Positions 5,600-8,221 of a stretch of DNA of 8,221 nucleotides are shown here, piece after piece. Under the pieces are notes generated by a model that did not search any database, was not told the DNA's origin, and worked only from the letters and a program-made list of their open reading frames with translations. The position numbers and the translations under genes were made by a program. Source of the DNA: Lachnospiraceae bacterium (GTDB lineage: Bacteria > Bacillota > Clostridia > Lachnospirales > Lachnospiraceae); assembly GCA_900765975.1 (NCBI GenBank), contig CAAFTS010000149.1, positions 1 to 8,221 of the forward strand, written 5' to 3'. The first letter of the stretch is position 1. Every line of letters starts with the position of its first letter.

Positions 5600-6232
5600 A
5601 TGGCAAATTCAAAGAGTATTTATCCAAGAACGGGAGATACGCAAACGGTTTATTTAAAAAATGTGATTACTCGACCCAATATTGAGGTTGGCGATTATAC
5701 GATGTATAACGATTTTGTCAATGATCCTAAGAAGTTTGAGCAAAATAATGTGCTATATCAATATCCTATCAACCATGACAGACTCATTATAGGGAAGTTT
5801 TGTTCTATCGCCTGCGGTGCAAAATTTCTTTTTAATAGCGCAAATCATACGATGGCATCTCTGTCTACTTATCCGTTTCCTTTGTTTTTTGAGGAATGGG
5901 AGCTTGAGAAAAAGAATGTTATCGAGGCATGGGATAATAAGGGAGATATTATTATCGGCAATGATGTCTGGATTGGTTATGAAGCGGTTATTTTGGCAGG
6001 TGTTACGATTGGAGATGGAGCAATTATCGGTACTCGTGCTGTTGTCACGAAAGATGTGCCGCCATATAGCATTGTGGGCGGTGTACCTGCAAAACCTATT
6101 AGAAAACGATTTGATGATGAAACAATCGTAGAGCTACTTAGATTAAAATGGTGGGATTGGTCAGAAGAAAGAATTGCTCAGAATATTAAGACGATACAGT
6201 TTGGTAATATAGAGAGAAAAAGGGATGTTTAA
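5600..6232 (+). CDS. Vat/CatB-like xenobiotic O-acetyltransferase (210 aa)
   Basis: A left-handed beta-helix acetyltransferase of the XAT class, which transfers acetyl from acetyl-CoA to a hydroxyl of streptogramin A (Vat) or chloramphenicol (CatB). The length, 210 residues, is that of the class. Seen: KLIIGKFCSI-type coil (LIIGKFCSIACGAKF, 62-76), NHTMASLSTYPFPLF with the expected catalytic histidine H83, hexapeptide coils GDIIIGNDVWIGYEAVILAG and VTIGDGAIIGTRAVVTKDVP, the closing YSIVGGVPAKPIRKRF, and the C-terminal helix with KWWDW. A long loop, EEWELEKKNVIEAWDNKG, separates histidine and coils. The N-terminal part (DFVNDPKKFEQNNVLYQYP) differs from the VatA and VatD sequences that I remember, so the drug substrate is open. 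Start: ATG with AGGAGGA (5584-5590). The next gene begins two bases after the stop, so the two are co-translated. Cytoplasmic, trimeric by family. Confidence 0.88.
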   Translation: MANSKSIYPRTGDTQTVYLKNVITRPNIEVGDYTMYNDFVNDPKKFEQNNVLYQYPINHDRLIIGKFCSIACGAKFLFNSANHTMASLSTYPFPLFFEEWELEKKNVIEAWDNKGDIIIGNDVWIGYEAVILAGVTIGDGAIIGTRAVVTKDVPPYSIVGGVPAKPIRKRFDDETIVELLRLKWWDWSEERIAQNIKTIQFGNIERKRDV

Positions 6233-6234
6233 TT

Positions 6235-6987
6235 ATGTGTACGAGATTTGTTTATAATGGAAATGATACCATTATAGGTTTTAATTTTGATATAGACCTT
6301 GCAGTTTGGAAACATACTGTTATCAAAGAAAAAGATATGTTTTACATTGGTATTAAAATGCCCGATGGAGATTATCATTCCTTTCACGGGATAAATAAGA
6401 ATGGGAATGTTGGTACACTGCTTTATGTAAATGGGAATGAAAAAGGAAAGTATATTGCTGACCAAAAGTGCTGTACAATTTCAGAACTGACTGAAAAATT
6501 TATCAAAGGCGCAATTACATTCGATGATGCACTTAATATCGTGCAGAATAGTAAAATTGTATATGCTCCAGATGCTACTATGCAAGCTATGCTTTCAGAC
6601 AAAAATGGGCGTGTACTCATTATCGAGCCGGGATTGGGCTACCGATTTGAACAGGCGAAGTATTCACTTATTACGAATTATTCGATATTAAGCCCTGAAA
6701 CAACCAAACCTTATATTGTATCTGGCGATGACAGATTTGAAAGAGCTGACGAACAGCTAAAAAAAAGTGGTGATGATTTTTCTGTTACTGAAGCATTCAA
6801 CATATTAAAATCTGTAAAACAAGAAGGGCTATGGGCAACAAGAGTTTCTTTTGTATATTCAATTAGAGAAAACAAGGTTTACTATGTTCTAAACAATGAC
6901 TTTAAACATATTAAAAAATATCAATTTCAAAAAGACCGTGAGTGTTCTTCAATATCAAAGAAAAAGGTTAAGACCCAAGAACGATAG
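6235..6987 (+). CDS. Linear amide C-N hydrolase of the choloylglycine-hydrolase (Ntn) family (250 aa)
   Basis: An N-terminal-nucleophile amidase. The family includes bile-salt hydrolases and penicillin V acylases and uses Cys2, exposed by removal of Met, as nucleophile. Here the protein starts MCTRFVYNG with Cys2, followed by GFNFDID (D19 or D21 in the place of the substrate-site Asp). ITNYS carries N148 and WATRVSFVYS carries R203, the expected oxyanion Asn and the late conserved Arg. KNGRVLIIEP and VYYVLNNDFKHIKKYQF match the family's strands. At 250 residues it is shorter than bile-salt hydrolases (about 320), so it probably belongs to a shorter branch, and the lysine-rich end (SKKKVKTQER) is unusual. 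No signal peptide: cytoplasmic. It begins two bases after the acetyltransferase stop. The pairing suggests action on the same class of foreign compound, possibly cleaving an amide or acyl-homoserine-type bond, but this is inference. Confidence 0.82.
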   Translation: MCTRFVYNGNDTIIGFNFDIDLAVWKHTVIKEKDMFYIGIKMPDGDYHSFHGINKNGNVGTLLYVNGNEKGKYIADQKCCTISELTEKFIKGAITFDDALNIVQNSKIVYAPDATMQAMLSDKNGRVLIIEPGLGYRFEQAKYSLITNYSILSPETTKPYIVSGDDRFERADEQLKKSGDDFSVTEAFNILKSVKQEGLWATRVSFVYSIRENKVYYVLNNDFKHIKKYQFQKDRECSSISKKKVKTQER

Positions 6988-7131
6988 TATGGAATCTATC
7001 TTCTTTAAATGGAAAATGGCGGGAATTGGCTTGACACTGAGAAACAATCGGATATTATGCGAAGATAGCTCAATAAAAATGTTAGCGGTAAAGAAATACG
7101 AGAAATGAAAAATAATTGAAGTAGTGTACGC

Positions 7132-7174
7132 TTGACTTTTGCTATCAATAATAGTAATATTGATGATAGCAAAA
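7132..7174 (+). promoter_or_regulatory. Promoter and probable PadR operator
   Basis: TTGACT (7132-7137), a 17-nt spacer and TAATAT (7155-7160). A perfect 11-bp inverted repeat, TTTTGCTATCA (7137-7147) and TGATAGCAAAA (7164-7174), brackets the spacer and the -10. A second dyad, ATCAATA (7144-7150) with TATTGAT (7158-7164), lies inside. A protein bound here would block the promoter of its own gene. The 144 bases before it (6988-7131) hold only short broken frames. Confidence 0.75.
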
Positions 7175-7188
7175 GTGGAGGTGCTATT

Positions 7189-7713
7189 ATGTCATCAATA
7201 GATTTAGTAATACTCGGTATCGTGTTGGAAAAACCGCAAAGTGCATATGACATTCAAAAGGATGTAGACTATCATCATTTTTCACGGTGGACTAAAATAA
7301 GTGTGCCATCTATTTATCGTAAAGTCATTCAGCTTAACGAAAAAGGTTATCTTAATAGCGACATTGTTAAAGGGGATAAGTTTGCAGATAAAGTAGTGTA
7401 TTCCATTACAGATAAGGGACGTTCCTATTTTGAACAGCTAATGGACACTTATGCAAGCGAGGAAGTATCTTTGATATTTGATTTCAATGTTGTCATTACT
7501 AACCTCAACAAAATGGATAAAGAAAAAGCATTGGATTTAGTAAAGAAGTTGCGAAAAAGCATTGCTACTTCGGCAAAGTCTAATGAGGAATATGCTGTTA
7601 ATTATGCTGATATTCCTCTTGTTGGTAAGACTATTTTCGAGCAGCAGGGGCTTCTTTATCAAGCTCTTTTAGAATGGCTTGACACATTTGAAAGTCAGTT
7701 TAAGGAAAGTTGA
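7189..7713 (+). CDS. PadR-family transcriptional repressor (174 aa)
   Basis: A winged-helix repressor of the kind that senses phenolic acids, drugs or other aromatic compounds. N-terminal domain: DLVILGIVLEKPQSAYDIQK (5-24), the recognition region WTKISVPSIYRKVIQLNEKG, and the wing DKVVYSITDKGRSYFEQLMD. A helical C-terminal half (about 95-174), typical of the longer PadR type, provides dimerisation. Length and domain order are normal. ATG 7189 is preferred over upstream frame-compatible codons because GGAGG (7177-7181) lies 7 nt before it. The operator-like 11-bp inverted repeat overlaps its promoter, so autorepression is very likely. The yjdF gene begins 10 nt after the stop and should be co-regulated. 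Confident family call; the ligand is unknown. Confidence 0.9.
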   Translation: MSSIDLVILGIVLEKPQSAYDIQKDVDYHHFSRWTKISVPSIYRKVIQLNEKGYLNSDIVKGDKFADKVVYSITDKGRSYFEQLMDTYASEEVSLIFDFNVVITNLNKMDKEKALDLVKKLRKSIATSAKSNEEYAVNYADIPLVGKTIFEQQGLLYQALLEWLDTFESQFKES

Positions 7714-7723
7714 TAATACGGCT

Positions 7724-8185
7724 ATGAAAAGCAGTCTAACCATTTTGTTTGAAAATCCTTTTTGGATAGGATTATATGAGCGCATAGATGGTGACAAATT
7801 TGAAGTCTGCAAAATTACTTTTGGCGCAGAGCCAAAGGATTATGAAATATATGATTTCTTGCTTAAAAATTGGCATAAGTTAAAATTTAGCCCACCCGTT
7901 AAGACAGATAAGGTTGAAGAACACAAAATCAATCCTAAGCGTATGCAACGAAAAATTAACAGCCAATTAGAAAACAAGGGCATTGGCACGAAAGCACAGC
8001 AGGCACTAAAGCTCCAACACGAACAAACTAAAATTGAGAGAAAAACAAAAAGCCGTGAGCAAAAAGAAGCAGAAAAGGAACGCCAATTTGTTCTGCGGCA
8101 AGAAAAGAAAAAAGCGAAACACAGAGGGAGGTTGGTCCTATGTCAAGATTTAGTACAAGTTAAAATGAGGTTTTCCTCATCTTAA
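7724..8185 (+). CDS. yjdF: YjdF-family protein (DUF2992) with an abnormal C-terminal extension
   Basis: A protein of unknown biochemical function. In Bacillus and relatives its gene is often controlled by the yjdF-motif riboswitch, which binds aromatic nitrogen heterocycles. Seen: SSLTILFENPFWIGLYERID (3-22), DGDKFEVCKITFGAEPKDYE, FLLKNWHKLKFSPPV, then a very basic, helical region (NPKRMQRKINSQ to RQEKKKAKHRGR, about 68-136). Family members in my memory end at or near KHRGR. Here the frame reads on for 17 residues, LVLCQDLVQVKMRFSSS, with no family character, suggesting a breakpoint or a lost stop near base 8131. ATG 7724 is the first residue matching the family; AAGGAAAG upstream is a weak ribosome site, so translation may depend on the PadR gene ending 10 nt before. 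No riboswitch is present: it lies inside the PadR operon. Confidence 0.82.
   Translation: MKSSLTILFENPFWIGLYERIDGDKFEVCKITFGAEPKDYEIYDFLLKNWHKLKFSPPVKTDKVEEHKINPKRMQRKINSQLENKGIGTKAQQALKLQHEQTKIERKTKSREQKEAEKERQFVLRQEKKKAKHRGRLVLCQDLVQVKMRFSSS
8140..8180 (+). other. Seven-codon start-like frame and short hairpin at the window end
   Basis: GGGAGG (8126-8131) stands 8 nt before an ATG that reads MSRFSTS and stops at 8163, inside the yjdF extension. ATGAGG-TTTT-CCTCAT (8165-8180) forms a perfect 6-bp hairpin without a T run. This may be the beginning of another gene cut off by a junction, or a tiny leader. The final 41 bases show no recognisable gene. Confidence 0.3.
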
Positions 8186-8221
8186 CCTGCCATCTGCAAT
8201 TCGCCTTGTTGAAGCCTACGA

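Noticed and set aside
6988..7131. Possible gene remnant, e.g. fragments such as LNKNVSGKEIREMKNN broken by a stop, or MAGIGLTLRNNRILC in another frame
   Set aside because: No family recognised, no ribosome site, and the frames are interrupted. Kept as intergenic.
8160..8219. Minus-strand open end reading VGFNKANCRWQVKMRKTSF
   Set aside because: Too short and cut by the window edge. It could be the end of a gene beyond the window but cannot be supported.

Overview
The window looks like a low-GC Firmicute, most likely a gut clostridium of the Lachnospiraceae type. The grounds are strong AGGAGG ribosome sites, TTGnnn/TATAAT promoters, and genes of kinds known to me from clostridial integrative conjugative elements (ICEs). 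Identifications rest on reading motifs and on memory of these families; nothing was searched.

Layout. (1) 1-1116 is the 3' part of the chromosomal 23S rRNA uracil methyltransferase gene (rlmD/rumA). Its last ~107 codons are a replacement tail of the kind brought in by elements that integrate at the 3' end of this gene, so an element boundary lies near 740-800. (2) 1231-3740 is ICE backbone, but heavily deleted: a small ICE protein, an in-frame chimera of the front of ParA with most of ParB, and a Cna-B/SpaA-type surface protein that has lost several hundred residues behind its signal peptide, is frameshifted and is cut short at its 3' end. (3) 3745-5468 is a regulatory block: two XRE repressors on the minus strand, a small Spo0A-C-like protein, and a CD3324-type small regulator behind a leader peptide with competing hairpins. 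An operator array sits between the first XRE gene and the Spo0A-C-like gene. (4) 5600-8185 is an A/T-richer accessory cargo: a Vat/CatB-like xenobiotic acetyltransferase, tightly followed by an N-terminal-cysteine amide hydrolase, then a PadR repressor with a YjdF protein.

How it fits together. The backbone shows no relaxase, coupling protein, type IV secretion gene or recombinase in this window, and three backbone genes are cut at sharp junctions. This is either a shrunken, probably immobile remnant of an ICE or a piece of a collapsed or chimeric assembly. The cargo and regulators look intact. Each cargo unit has its own promoter: the acetyltransferase/hydrolase pair from TTGAGA-16-TACAAT, and the PadR/YjdF pair from TTGACT-17-TAATAT, which carries a perfect 11-bp inverted repeat, the natural PadR operator. 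The theme of the cargo is response to small toxic molecules, but no substrate can be named from sequence.

The most interesting unexplained structures are the leader peptide and mutually exclusive hairpins at 5058-5171, the repeated ATATCC-N5-GGATAT operators at 4109-4183, and the ParA-ParB chimera.
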